From Arsenophonus nilaparvatae (GTDB lineage Bacteria; Pseudomonadota; Gammaproteobacteria; Enterobacterales; Enterobacteriaceae): a stretch of DNA of 64,000 nucleotides. The notes under the pieces were generated by a model. It was given only the letters and a program-made list of their open reading frames with translations. It was not told the DNA's origin and did not search any database. Location of the stretch: the NCBI RefSeq assembly GCF_000757905.1, contig NZ_JRLH01000010.1. The stretch is one strand, 5' to 3'. Each line of letters opens with the position of its first letter. Position 1 is the stretch's first letter. Made by a program: the position numbers and the translations under genes. Shown piece by piece: positions 55,386 through 63,922 of this stretch.

Positions 55386-56666
55386 TTAGTCTTTTTGCTG
55401 AAAAAAAGTGCACAGTATCCAATATGCGATACTGGCGCTTAATAAAGAATTCAATGATGGTATGCCAAAGTCGATTGTAGCACCAACAAAGCTGCCTAAT
55501 AAACAGGATATAATGGCATTCCATCCGATTAAAGGTATTGATGTTAAGCTTGGTAATTCGCCCGTTTGTCTAGAAGCATCGAGTAATTTACGATTAGTCT
55601 GAATGATATAATAATCAATCAACATTACGCCAATAATAGGAGGGAAAAGGATACCAAGGAAAGTGAGGAAATCGACAAATTTTTCTAGTATACCTAAAAC
55701 AGATAAAATCGTTCCTATACATCCTAAAGTAATTGTTAGCCAAACGTAAGATAATTTTTTGCCAGTTAGTCCTTCAACCGCACTAGCAACACCTAACGAT
55801 GAAGAATACAGGTTTAAGTCATTAATTTTTATAGCTGATAAAATAACCGTAAGAAGACCGATCCAGCCGGCTGTTTGTCCCATAATTGTCACTACGTCAT
55901 GGGTGTCCAGTGCATGGGCAATTAATATTGCAATACCATTAACAATAAATTCACCAATAATAATTGATGTTAATGTCATCCAAAAGACATGCCTACTACT
56001 TTGACAATAACGGCTAATATCTGGTGTAGTGAAGGCGCCGGTCATACATCCACCAACAACTGCTGTAATCGCAGCGCTTAGAGTCATTGCGATACCGGTA
56101 GGTGTAGTCGTGATTAGATTGATAATATTATGATCTTTTACTAATAAAAAGAAAATCCAGCCTACTACCAGAGTAAAAAGTGGCACAGAAATTTTTGCTG
56201 TCCAATTTAACGCCTTAACACCAAAAGCAACTAATGTTGTTAGTGTTAAGCCTGAGATGATGGCCGCCCAACTAAAACCGAACCAATTATTAGTAGAATA
56301 ATTTAGGCTGTTAGCTAAAATTGAATTTTGTATACCAAACCAACCTAGCAAACTAACAGCGATAATGATTCCGACCAACGCTGAACCTATACGTCCAAAT
56401 CCGCACCAACGAGAAAGTAAACTAATTGATAATCCCTCTCTTGCACCGGCAATCCCCAAACCCAAACTTAATAATTCCAGTATTAAGGTACCGCATAATG
56501 TTGCTATCATTGCTTGCTCAAATGTCATGGCATGACCTAACATGGCGCCGAGCATAAATTGTGAAAGTGAGGTCATTTGTCCTATTCTGATTAATGTTAC
56601 ATTTAATAAACTCAATCTGGCACTAAGAGGCACCCTATAAAGTGAATATGAAGCATGATCAGACAT
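55386..56666 (-). CDS. NCS1-family nucleobase permease (CodB-like)
   Basis: This 426-residue membrane protein with about 12 helices belongs to the nucleobase:cation symporter-1 family, close in layout to cytosine permease CodB. N-terminal features are LIRIGQMTSLSQFMLGAMLG and the helix ILELLSLGLGIAGAREGLSI. GCMTGAFTTPDISRYCQSSR and ILFPPIIGVMLIDYYII are the NCS1 signatures of helices 6-7 and 10. Likely substrates are pyrimidines, purines, hydantoins or related N-heterocycles. AGGAG lies ahead of the start. It is downstream of the PAS/LuxR-type regulator gene on the same strand (32 bp gap) and convergent with the nitrilase-family gene. Confidence 0.88.
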   Translation of the reverse strand: MSDHASYSLYRVPLSARLSLLNVTLIRIGQMTSLSQFMLGAMLGHAMTFEQAMIATLCGTLILELLSLGLGIAGAREGLSISLLSRWCGFGRIGSALVGIIIAVSLLGWFGIQNSILANSLNYSTNNWFGFSWAAIISGLTLTTLVAFGVKALNWTAKISVPLFTLVVGWIFFLLVKDHNIINLITTTPTGIAMTLSAAITAVVGGCMTGAFTTPDISRYCQSSRHVFWMTLTSIIIGEFIVNGIAILIAHALDTHDVVTIMGQTAGWIGLLTVILSAIKINDLNLYSSSLGVASAVEGLTGKKLSYVWLTITLGCIGTILSVLGILEKFVDFLTFLGILFPPIIGVMLIDYYIIQTNRKLLDASRQTGELPSLTSIPLIGWNAIISCLLGSFVGATIDFGIPSLNSLLSASIAYWILCTFFQQKD

Positions 56667-56698
56667 ATATTAATTCTCCTGTTGTTTTACTGTTTGAT

Positions 56699-57367
56699 TT
56701 ATTTAACAAATTTTATTTCATTTTTTAGAAATTTTTGTGGAACATATCTATCAAATCCCGTTGATTTACAGTATTCAATCAGCTGTCTTAAACAATGTAC
56801 GTCCACTTTTTTATAAATATTCTTCAGATGGACTTCTACTGTTTGGATGGCAATATTTAAAAATTTCGCTATTTCTTTACTACTAAGTTTTTGATGAGCA
56901 AGAAAAACGATATCAAGTTCTCTATTGGAAAAAAGATTATTTGGAGGAGTGAATAAATATACTGAAGGATGGGATATGTTTATGCATAAGTTGGCTAATT
57001 CGCGTCCGTGATAAATTGTTCCTATAATTTCGCCAGATTCGCTATAGAACGGTCGTTTTTCAAAAAAGTAGGGTTTTAATTTTTTTTCTTTAAAATTAAA
57101 TGAGGTCTGAATTACAGCCTCTTTTTTGTCATTAAAAATTACATTGTTATCATGTATTATCAAATCTGAGGATAATTCTGCAACAGGATGAGGTAATTCG
57201 CTATCAAGTATACCTTCTATGTTAAAATCGAGCTTTATCCCTAGATGACTAAAGTTATTAGCATAAACATATCTCGAGTTTAAATCTTTAATTCCCCAGG
57301 GATCTTTCTCATGTTTTAAAAATGAGTGCAAGCTACCTAACTCTTTGCTTGATATAGTTTTTCCCAT
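56699..57367 (-). CDS. PAS-like/LuxR-type HTH transcriptional regulator
   Basis: The 222-residue protein has an N-terminal PAS-like half (KDPWGIKDLNSRYVYANNFS is a typical PAS entry) and a C-terminal LuxR helix-turn-helix (about 145-205: LFSNRELDIVFLAHQKLSSK, EIAKFLNIAIQTVEVHLKNI). There is no receiver domain phospho-acceptor site or quorum-signal-binding motif, so it probably senses a small molecule or redox state through the PAS fold. AAGG precedes ATG 57367. The permease gene begins 32 bp downstream, which points to local control of that gene. Which ligand it senses is unknown. Confidence 0.87.
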   Translation of the reverse strand: MGKTISSKELGSLHSFLKHEKDPWGIKDLNSRYVYANNFSHLGIKLDFNIEGILDSELPHPVAELSSDLIIHDNNVIFNDKKEAVIQTSFNFKEKKLKPYFFEKRPFYSESGEIIGTIYHGRELANLCINISHPSVYLFTPPNNLFSNRELDIVFLAHQKLSSKEIAKFLNIAIQTVEVHLKNIYKKVDVHCLRQLIEYCKSTGFDRYVPQKFLKNEIKFVK

Positions 57368-57437
57368 TGAAGTAACCTTTTTATTTTTAAATGGCTAAAC
57401 CTTTTTTATGAAAAAATGATATCTTTTGCTTTGATTT

Positions 57438-57719
57438 TTAAGTTTTTATTAAATTTAATGGCGCAGCGTTAATTTTTTTTACAATAAGATTACGGCAGGA
57501 CATATTTAAATAGTAATTTGTCCACATTTCAAACGGATGAATGCTAAATTGTTCAGTAATAATTTGTTTATTTTTTGAATATGATTGAATAGAGGTATTT
57601 GCTAATGTTTGTGAATTTATTTTAAATTTTGAGGAAATATCTGATGGGCTCGCACTGTTCTTTTGTAACTTATTACTAACGTTGATAAAACACAAAATAT
57701 GCATAAAACTAACAAACAT
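57438..57719 (-). CDS. Small hypothetical protein, possibly exported
   Basis: I do not recognise this 93-residue product. The hydrophobic start MFVSFMHILCFINVS could be a short signal or anchor, followed by a polar Ser/Asn/Lys-rich part. Support for a real gene comes mainly from an excellent ribosome site, GAGGGA six bases before the ATG, and from its position 70 bp upstream of the regulator gene on the same strand, so it could lead that operon. The amino acid content is otherwise near that of AT-rich random sequence. Confidence 0.45.
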   Translation of the reverse strand: MFVSFMHILCFINVSNKLQKNSASPSDISSKFKINSQTLANTSIQSYSKNKQIITEQFSIHPFEMWTNYYLNMSCRNLIVKKINAAPLNLIKT

Positions 57720-58061
57720 TTTTGATCCCTCATTTTAAAGTGACAATTATCAGTTGGGTATAGATTTGCAGGAGGTAAAACCTCGTTTGTTAGAATTTCC
57801 TGACGTAAATATTACTTGAACCGAACCCAATTGTCTTACACGAAACAACAGTTAATTAAAGAATTTATATTTAATTCTCGTATGTAATATCGTTAATGAT
57901 AGATTTATCATATTTGTTGCACTAAAGAAAAACGCTGATAATTATTATTAGCGTTTTTTGGTAACAAAAGGTTTATTTTCTCAAAATAGGTTATTTTTAA
58001 CACAGTAGATAGTTAATGCGTTCTCATCAGTATATTGTGCTAAAAATTTAGTGATATTTAT
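57720..58061. other. Intergenic region with a bidirectional hairpin
   Basis: No gene is seen. The hairpin at 57928-57958 lies downstream of cutA. Confidence 0.5.
57928..57958. terminator. Bidirectional terminator hairpin
   Basis: AAAAACGCT (57928-57936) pairs with AGCGTTTTT (57950-57958) around a 13-nt AT loop, with T-runs on both strands. It probably ends the cutA transcript. Confidence 0.7.
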
Positions 58062-58421
58062 TTAATTTAAAGATTTTTTAAGCCATGACAAATAATTGTT
58101 ATCGCCATCAGTTACTGTTATTGCTAATAACTCCGGAACTTGATAAGGATGATGGGTTTTAATGTGTGAAAAAACTTTTTCTTGTAAAGTGACATGTGTT
58201 TTGATGAGCATTTGTATTTCAGTTTGTTGTTCTAGCTCATCTTGCCAGTAATAAAACGAGATAGCTTTTGGTAATAGCGTAATGCAAGCAGCGAGTTTTT
58301 TAGCAAGTAATTGTTTAGTAATGTTTTTTGCGGTTTCTTCATCGGGCGCTGTACAGAGAATAATGCGAATACCTTCATTATTGAGATGTGAAGTTGCTTC
58401 ATTTAAATGCTGTTGCATCAT
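58062..58421 (-). CDS. cutA: Divalent-cation tolerance protein CutA
   Basis: CutA1 is a small trimeric PII-like protein linked to copper and other divalent-metal tolerance. The 119 residues contain the family features IILCTAPDEETAKNI, LAACITLLPKAISFYYWQDE and the C-terminal HPYQVPELLAITV. AAAGGTGG precedes ATG 58421. In E. coli cutA precedes dsbD; no dsbD follows here, so cutA has been separated from its usual partner. Confidence 0.93.
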   Translation of the reverse strand: MMQQHLNEATSHLNNEGIRIILCTAPDEETAKNITKQLLAKKLAACITLLPKAISFYYWQDELEQQTEIQMLIKTHVTLQEKVFSHIKTHHPYQVPELLAITVTDGDNNYLSWLKKSLN

Positions 58422-58814
58422 CAGTAACCACCTTTATAAAAATGTGATGAAAGGAATTAAAAACGGCTTCTTGAGCAAGTGTTAATTAGTAGAACAAATA
58501 TGTGAATTTAAAAATTAGTTATATCTAAATTGTGTAGAAAACACATTACAATGTGTTAATTATTTTATATATAGATAATATATGTTAAAACCGTGATTTT
58601 TATTCATTATTGCTAATGCGATATGATCAAAATTAAATTTGTTAAGTTGATTTATTATAAATATGTTTATCTATTAGATAGTTGATATTTTAACTCAATA
58701 CATAATAGTAACTAATAAAAAAATAATTTTTATGTTAACTGGCAAAGTAACGCTTTCTCTAGCAGATAATCCTTGGTAATTTGTATAAATAATTTGTTAG
58801 TAAGGTATTGAAAA
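58422..58814. other. Divergent intergenic region of cutA and yihD
   Basis: AT-rich. The one notable element is a palindrome at 58540-58557, AACACATT-AC-AATGTGTT, which could be an operator for a dimeric regulator. No regulator can be assigned. Confidence 0.45.
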
Positions 58815-59084
58815 ATGAAATATCATCGGTTAAACGAAGTTATTGAACTGCTGCAACCCTTATGGCAGGAATATCCAGAATTAAATTTGGCGCAATTATT
58901 GCGAAAATTAGCTGATGAAGCTGGTTTTAAAGGGGATTTATGCGATTTGACTGACGATACTTTGATCTATCATTTAAAAATGCGTAACTCTCCAACGGAA
59001 GCCGCGATACCTGGTTTGCAAAAAGATCACGAAGACGATTTCAAAACAGCGCTTTTACGCGCTCGTGGCATCATTAAAGATTAA
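58815..59084 (+). CDS. yihD: DUF1040 protein YihD
   Basis: The 89-residue protein matches E. coli YihD (DUF1040) in length and sequence (MKYHRLNEVIELLQPLWQEY, FKTALLRARGII at the end). It has no known function and appears soluble and helical. It directly precedes srkA and dsbA as in E. coli, and the three are likely co-transcribed. Confidence 0.95.
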   Translation: MKYHRLNEVIELLQPLWQEYPELNLAQLLRKLADEAGFKGDLCDLTDDTLIYHLKMRNSPTEAAIPGLQKDHEDDFKTALLRARGIIKD

Positions 59085-59103
59085 CCTGATAGAGATAATC
59101 AAA

Positions 59104-60093
59104 GTGACACAGCAAAGTGCTTTTCATTTCAAAACGATTACCCCCGATTTAATTCATGATGCGTTAATAGAAGTTGGATTATACCCTGATTCAGGGATAA
59201 TCGAGTTGAATAGTTATGAAAATCGAGTTTACCAGTTTCTAGATGAACAGCATAAACGTTACGTTGTGAAATTTTATCGACCAACGCGTTGGAATCGGAC
59301 TCAGATCCAAGAAGAACACGATTTTATGTTGTCTTTGTATGAAGCTGGTTTATCGGTTATTGCTCCTCTATTTTTCGCCGGGCAAACTGTATTGGAGTAT
59401 CGAGGTTTTTTATACGCAGTTTTTCCGAGTGTTGGGGGACAGCAATATGAGACTGATAACTTGTTACAGTTAGAAGAGGTAGGTCGATTAATTGGGCGCA
59501 TTCATCAAATAGGATATCAGCACCATTTTTCTACCAGGCCAACTATTGGAATTGATGAATATTTAATTACTCCTCGTAACATTCTAGCGAATACTCCTTT
59601 ACTACCCGGTAAATTAAAACAAAATTTTCTATTTGTCCTTGATGAGCTTATTGTTGAAGTAAAAAAGCGTTGGTCGCAATCGCATAGTTATCTTCGCTTA
59701 CAGGGTGATTGTCATCCTGGTAATATTTTGTGGCGAGATGGCCCTTTTATTGTCGACTTTGATGATGCTCGTAATGGCCCAGCAGTACAAGATTTATGGA
59801 TGCTTTTAAACGGCGAACGTCGGGAACAAAGAATTCAACTTGAAATATTATTAGAAGCTTATACTGAGTATACGAATTTTGATAATGAACAATTGGCACT
59901 GATTGAGCCTTTACGAGCAATGCGAATGATTCATTATTTATCATGGATTGTTCGGCGTTGGGAAGATCCGGCTTTTCCGCGAGCTTTTCCTTGGATGATT
60001 GAGTATGATTTTTGGCGTAAACAGCAGTTACTTTTTTCTGAACAGATCAATGCGCTAAATGAGCAGCCTTTGCAACCCGGTTTAATATATTAA
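59104..60093 (+). CDS. srkA: Stress response kinase SrkA (YihE)
   Basis: SrkA is a Ser/Thr protein kinase of the aminoglycoside-phosphotransferase-like fold that protects cells from stress-induced death and MazEF activity in E. coli. Conserved motifs: SYENRVYQF, the ATP-binding lysine in YVVKFYRP, the catalytic loop LQGDCHPGNILWRDG and metal-binding VDFDDARNGP. I use GTG 59104 (AGAGA eight bases upstream), giving 329 residues (E. coli 328). The frame is open to 59065, which would overlap yihD. dsbA follows 32 bp later. Confidence 0.96.
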   Translation: MTQQSAFHFKTITPDLIHDALIEVGLYPDSGIIELNSYENRVYQFLDEQHKRYVVKFYRPTRWNRTQIQEEHDFMLSLYEAGLSVIAPLFFAGQTVLEYRGFLYAVFPSVGGQQYETDNLLQLEEVGRLIGRIHQIGYQHHFSTRPTIGIDEYLITPRNILANTPLLPGKLKQNFLFVLDELIVEVKKRWSQSHSYLRLQGDCHPGNILWRDGPFIVDFDDARNGPAVQDLWMLLNGERREQRIQLEILLEAYTEYTNFDNEQLALIEPLRAMRMIHYLSWIVRRWEDPAFPRAFPWMIEYDFWRKQQLLFSEQINALNEQPLQPGLIY

Positions 60094-60125
60094 TAAATGG
60101 AAAATATTTTTGGAGAATGAGTAAT

Positions 60126-60746
60126 ATGAATAAATTTTGGTTAGCTTTAATAGGGTTAGTACTGTCTTATGGTGTTTCTGCCGCAAATTACGCGGAGGGT
60201 ACTGAATTTATCAAAATAGAAAAAGCGGTACAAAATGCACCTCGCGTCGTAGAGTTTTTTTCTTTTTACTGTCCACACTGTTATCAATTTGAATCCATCT
60301 ATCATGTATCCCAAACCGTAGCAAAAAATTTACCTAAAGACATTAAGATGGAACGCTACCATGTTGATTTTTTGGGGCCATTAGGCGCTGAATTAACAAA
60401 AGCTTGGACGGTAGCAATGGTGTTGAAGGTTGAAGATAAAGTGTCACCATTGTTGTTTGAAGGGATCCAAAAGACAGAATCGATAAATACCCCTGCTGAT
60501 ATTAAAGCCGTGTTCATTAAAGCTGGCGTCAAAAGTGAAGAATATGATGCAGCGCTAAATAGTTTTGTCGTTAAATCGTTGGTTGTAAAACAACAGCAAG
60601 CAGTGGAAGAGTTTCAATTACGTGGTGTGCCGGCTATTTTTGTTAATGGTAAATATATGATACGTAACAATGGCATCACGATTGAAGATGTCAATAATTA
60701 TGCTAAAGCTTATTCTGATGTTGTTAACTTTTTAATTAGTAAATAA
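60126..60746 (+). CDS. dsbA: Thiol:disulphide interchange protein DsbA
   Basis: DsbA is the periplasmic oxidant that introduces disulphide bonds into exported proteins. After the signal peptide MNKFWLALIGLVLSYGVSA comes the thioredoxin fold with the redox centre C49-P-H-C52 (FFSFYCPHCYQF) and the cis-Pro loop RGVPAIFVNGKY. I use ATG 60126 because GGAGA lies nine bases ahead, whereas ATG 60117 abuts it. The mature protein is normal length. Substrates in this window plausibly include the CxxC-bearing TpsA exoproteins, which is inference. Confidence 0.96.
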   Translation: MNKFWLALIGLVLSYGVSAANYAEGTEFIKIEKAVQNAPRVVEFFSFYCPHCYQFESIYHVSQTVAKNLPKDIKMERYHVDFLGPLGAELTKAWTVAMVLKVEDKVSPLLFEGIQKTESINTPADIKAVFIKAGVKSEEYDAALNSFVVKSLVVKQQQAVEEFQLRGVPAIFVNGKYMIRNNGITIEDVNNYAKAYSDVVNFLISK

Positions 60747-60780
60747 GTAAGCCTTTTTTCCACCTTTTTTAATAGCGCCA

Positions 60781-60814
60781 TGTTGTACCAACGGTTTAAC
60801 ATATTGGTACAACA
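60781..60814 (+). terminator. Stem-loop after dsbA
   Basis: An 11-bp perfect stem, TGTTGTACCAA (60781-60791) with TTGGTACAACA (60804-60814), has a 12-nt loop. T-rich DNA begins seven bases later, so it is a probable terminator of the srkA-dsbA message. Confidence 0.55.
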
Positions 60815-60996
60815 GCGGATTTTTCCTATTTTTTGGCATATTATTCTGTAATATCCACAAAAAAATGTTAACCGGCAAAAATAGCAGTGCGATATTATTT
60901 TTATCCGTAACGTCTTGATTATCATTTAATATTGTTTTCTAAGTTAAATCTGTTTAACTATTGAATATAGTGTAATAAGAAGATTTACACACAAGT

Positions 60997-61005
60997 TTAT
61001 CCACA
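60997..61005 (+). promoter_or_regulatory. Consensus DnaA box upstream of polA
   Basis: TTATCCACA is an exact match to the high-affinity DnaA box, about 125 bp upstream of the polA start. ATATCCACA at 60851-60859 differs at one position. DnaA-dependent effects on polA have been reported in E. coli, so a regulatory role is plausible. Confidence 0.6.
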
Positions 61006-61129
61006 GGATGTTCTAGTGCTATAAGCGGTGGAAAAGTGACAAATTGAAAATAAATTCAGGCAAAATTCGTCTCTCTCGCATGAGTGTGGCATTCTATCAC
61101 TATTAATTATTTTGATGATGAAAAAGACT

Positions 61130-63922
61130 ATGGCTCAAATTGCAGAAAACCCATTTATCCTAGTTGATGGCTCCTCTTACCTTTACCGTGCATATCATGC
61201 TTTTCCCCCATTAACCAACAGTGCAGGGGAGCCAACCGGTGCTATGTATGGTGTTCTTAACATGTTGCGTAGTTTAATTATGCAATATCAGCCGAGTCAT
61301 ATTGCGGTAGTATTTGATGCTAAAGGAAAAACTTTTCGGGATGAATTATTTGAGCAATATAAATCTCAACGACCACCAATGCCCGATGATTTGCGTGAAC
61401 AGATAGCGCCGCTACATGAAATGGTTGCTGCCATGGGGCTTCCTTTATTGGTTGTTGCTGGTGTTGAAGCTGATGATGTAATAGGGACATTAGCTTTACA
61501 GGCTAGTAAGAAAGGATTGCCTGTACTAATCAGTACAGGAGATAAAGACATGGCTCAATTAGTGACCTCTGATATAACACTCATTAATACCATGACAAAC
61601 ACTATCTTAGGGCCAACAGAGGTTGTTGATAAATATGGTGTGCCACCTGAGTTGATGATTGATTTTCTCGCGTTGATGGGAGATTCATCCGATAATATTC
61701 CTGGTGTACCAGGTGTAGGAGAAAAAACGGCATTAGCTTTATTGCAAGGAATTGGCGATTTGGCAACGATTTATAATGATTTGTCTGCAATTGCTCCGTT
61801 AGGGTTTCGTGGTTCGAAAACATTAGCAGAAAAAATGGCACAACATAAAGACATTGCTTTTTTATCTTATAAATTAGCCACAATTAAGACTAATGTTGAT
61901 TTAACTACAGATTATGATGGACTGGTTATGCAGGCGCCTGATATTGAAAAATTACATGCGCTTTTTAGTCATTACGAATTTAAGCGTTGGTTAGCTGATT
62001 TACAAAATGGTAGTTGGCTAACGAAAAAAACAGCTAAATCTGCAACCACTCTTTCTGATAACAATAGCGATATTTCTTTAGCTAAAGAGCCTGCAGCCGT
62101 ACTATCAACAGAGCATTATCAAACGATATTGACCAAAGATGATTTGATGCAATGGGTTGAAAAGTTGCAATCGGCAAAGCGTTTTGCCTTTGATACTGAA
62201 ACTGACGGCCTTGATACACTATCGATAAATTTGGTTGGGCTCTGTTTTGCCATTGAAGAAGGTAAAGCTGCTTATCTTCCGCTGGGGCATGATTATCTTG
62301 ATGCGCCACAACAATTACCTTTAGATGAGGTGTTAGCGGCGATAAAACCGGTATTAATTGACCAAAATATTCAAAAGATTGGTCAGAATTTAAAATTCGA
62401 TTACAGCGTGATGGCCAATTATGATATTGAATTAAAGAATATGGCCTTTGATACAATGCTGGAATCTTATATATTAAATAGTGTTGCCGGACTTGGTCGT
62501 CATGATATGGATAGTTTGGCGCAACGGCATCTCAATCATAAAACTATAACTTTTGAAGAGATTGCCGGCAAAGGAAAAAATCAATTAACATTCAATCAAA
62601 TCCCACTTGAGCAAGCGTCAACTTACGCAGCCGAAGATGCCGACGTCACATTATTATTACACCAAACGCTTTGGCCTCAACTTGAGGCAGAACCTAAATT
62701 AAAAGAAGTTTTTCAACAGATAGAAATGCCGTTAGTACCGGTATTAGCCCGTATGGAACGGGTTGGGGTGCTTATCGATGCAAATAAGCTGGCTAAGCAA
62801 TCTCAGGAGATAGCAAGCCGATTAATGGAAATTGAAAAAGAAGCTTATGCTATCGCTGAACAAGAATTTAATTTGGCATCACCTAAACAATTACAAGCTA
62901 TTTTGTTTGAAAAACTTCAACTGCCAGTGGTGAAGAAAACCCCTAGTGGGGCACCCTCCACTAATGAGGAAGTCCTAGAAGAGCTGGCCTTTAGTCATGA
63001 GCTGCCAAAAATTATTCTGCAACACCGTAGCTTATCAAAATTGAAATCGACTTATACCGATAAACTACCCATGATGATCCATCCAAAAACGAAACGGGTA
63101 CATACTTCCTATCATCAGGCAGTAACAGCGACTGGTAGACTCTCTTCCCGTGATCCTAATTTACAAAATATTCCAGTTAGGACTGAGGAAGGGCGAAGGA
63201 TCCGTCAAGCGTTTATCGCTCGCGAAGGTTATAAAATTGTAGCCGCAGATTATTCGCAAATTGAATTGCGTATTATGGCCCATCTTTCGCAGGATAAAGG
63301 ATTGCTTGATGCTTTTGCCGAAGGACAAGATATTCATAGAGCAACAGCGGCAGAGGTTTTTGGGGTATTGTTGACCGATGTGACTAGTGAGCAGCGCCGT
63401 AGCGCAAAAGCAATTAATTTTGGTTTAATTTATGGTATGAGCGCTTTTGGACTGTCCCGTCAGTTAGGAATTACTCGTGGCCAGGCACAGCATTATATGG
63501 ATCGTTATTTTGATCGCTATCCTGGTGTTTTAAGTTATATGGAACGTACCCGCAAGCAAGCTGCGGAGCAAGGTTATGTCGAAACGCTAGCAGGACGCCG
63601 ACTCTATTTGCCCGATATTAATTCCCGCAATACAATGCGACGTAAAGCATCTGAACGTGAAGCCATTAATGCACCAATGCAAGGAACGGCAGCAGATATT
63701 ATAAAAAAAGCGATGATCACATTAGATACATGGATTGAAACGGTAAAGCCTGATCTCTATATGTTGATGCAAGTACACGATGAATTAGTTTTTGAAGTAA
63801 AAGCGTCTGCTGTTGAGCGGTCACAACAAAAAATCCGTCAGTTAATGGAACACAGTATGCAATTAACTGTTCCACTAAAAGTTGATATTGGTATTGGTGA
63901 TAATTGGGATGAAGCACATTAA
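61130..63922 (+). CDS. polA: DNA polymerase I
   Basis: Pol I fills gaps, removes RNA primers and acts in excision repair. All three domains look active. The 5'-3' exonuclease has ILVDGSSYLYRAYHAFPPLT and DFLALMGDSSDNIPGVPGVG. The 3'-5' proofreading domain has FDTETDGLD and YAAEDADVT. The polymerase has motif A ADYSQIELRIMAHLS, motif B RRSAKAINFGLIYG and motif C QVHDELVFEV. The C-terminus GIGDNWDEAH matches E. coli. I use ATG 61130 (MAQIAENPFILVDG, aligned with E. coli MVQIPQNP). In-frame ATGs at 61115 and 61118 would add up to five residues. No ribosome site is strong. The window ends 78 bp after the stop, before any spf RNA could be seen. Confidence 0.97.
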   Translation: MAQIAENPFILVDGSSYLYRAYHAFPPLTNSAGEPTGAMYGVLNMLRSLIMQYQPSHIAVVFDAKGKTFRDELFEQYKSQRPPMPDDLREQIAPLHEMVAAMGLPLLVVAGVEADDVIGTLALQASKKGLPVLISTGDKDMAQLVTSDITLINTMTNTILGPTEVVDKYGVPPELMIDFLALMGDSSDNIPGVPGVGEKTALALLQGIGDLATIYNDLSAIAPLGFRGSKTLAEKMAQHKDIAFLSYKLATIKTNVDLTTDYDGLVMQAPDIEKLHALFSHYEFKRWLADLQNGSWLTKKTAKSATTLSDNNSDISLAKEPAAVLSTEHYQTILTKDDLMQWVEKLQSAKRFAFDTETDGLDTLSINLVGLCFAIEEGKAAYLPLGHDYLDAPQQLPLDEVLAAIKPVLIDQNIQKIGQNLKFDYSVMANYDIELKNMAFDTMLESYILNSVAGLGRHDMDSLAQRHLNHKTITFEEIAGKGKNQLTFNQIPLEQASTYAAEDADVTLLLHQTLWPQLEAEPKLKEVFQQIEMPLVPVLARMERVGVLIDANKLAKQSQEIASRLMEIEKEAYAIAEQEFNLASPKQLQAILFEKLQLPVVKKTPSGAPSTNEEVLEELAFSHELPKIILQHRSLSKLKSTYTDKLPMMIHPKTKRVHTSYHQAVTATGRLSSRDPNLQNIPVRTEEGRRIRQAFIAREGYKIVAADYSQIELRIMAHLSQDKGLLDAFAEGQDIHRATAAEVFGVLLTDVTSEQRRSAKAINFGLIYGMSAFGLSRQLGITRGQAQHYMDRYFDRYPGVLSYMERTRKQAAEQGYVETLAGRRLYLPDINSRNTMRRKASEREAINAPMQGTAADIIKKAMITLDTWIETVKPDLYMLMQVHDELVFEVKASAVERSQQKIRQLMEHSMQLTVPLKVDIGIGDNWDEAH

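Larger units (their letters stand above)
60747..61129. other. dsbA-polA intergenic region
   Basis: Contains a hairpin at 60781-60814 and a perfect DnaA-box sequence at 60997-61005, with a second near-match at 60851-60859. It should also hold the polA promoter. Confidence 0.5.

Noticed and set aside
59065..59103. Upstream start for SrkA overlapping yihD
   Set aside because: The added residues are unlike the family. GTG 59104 has a ribosome site and gives the normal length.
61602..62456. Minus-strand ORFs of 93 and 124 codons within polA
   Set aside because: Antisense shadows of a fully conserved polA coding sequence.
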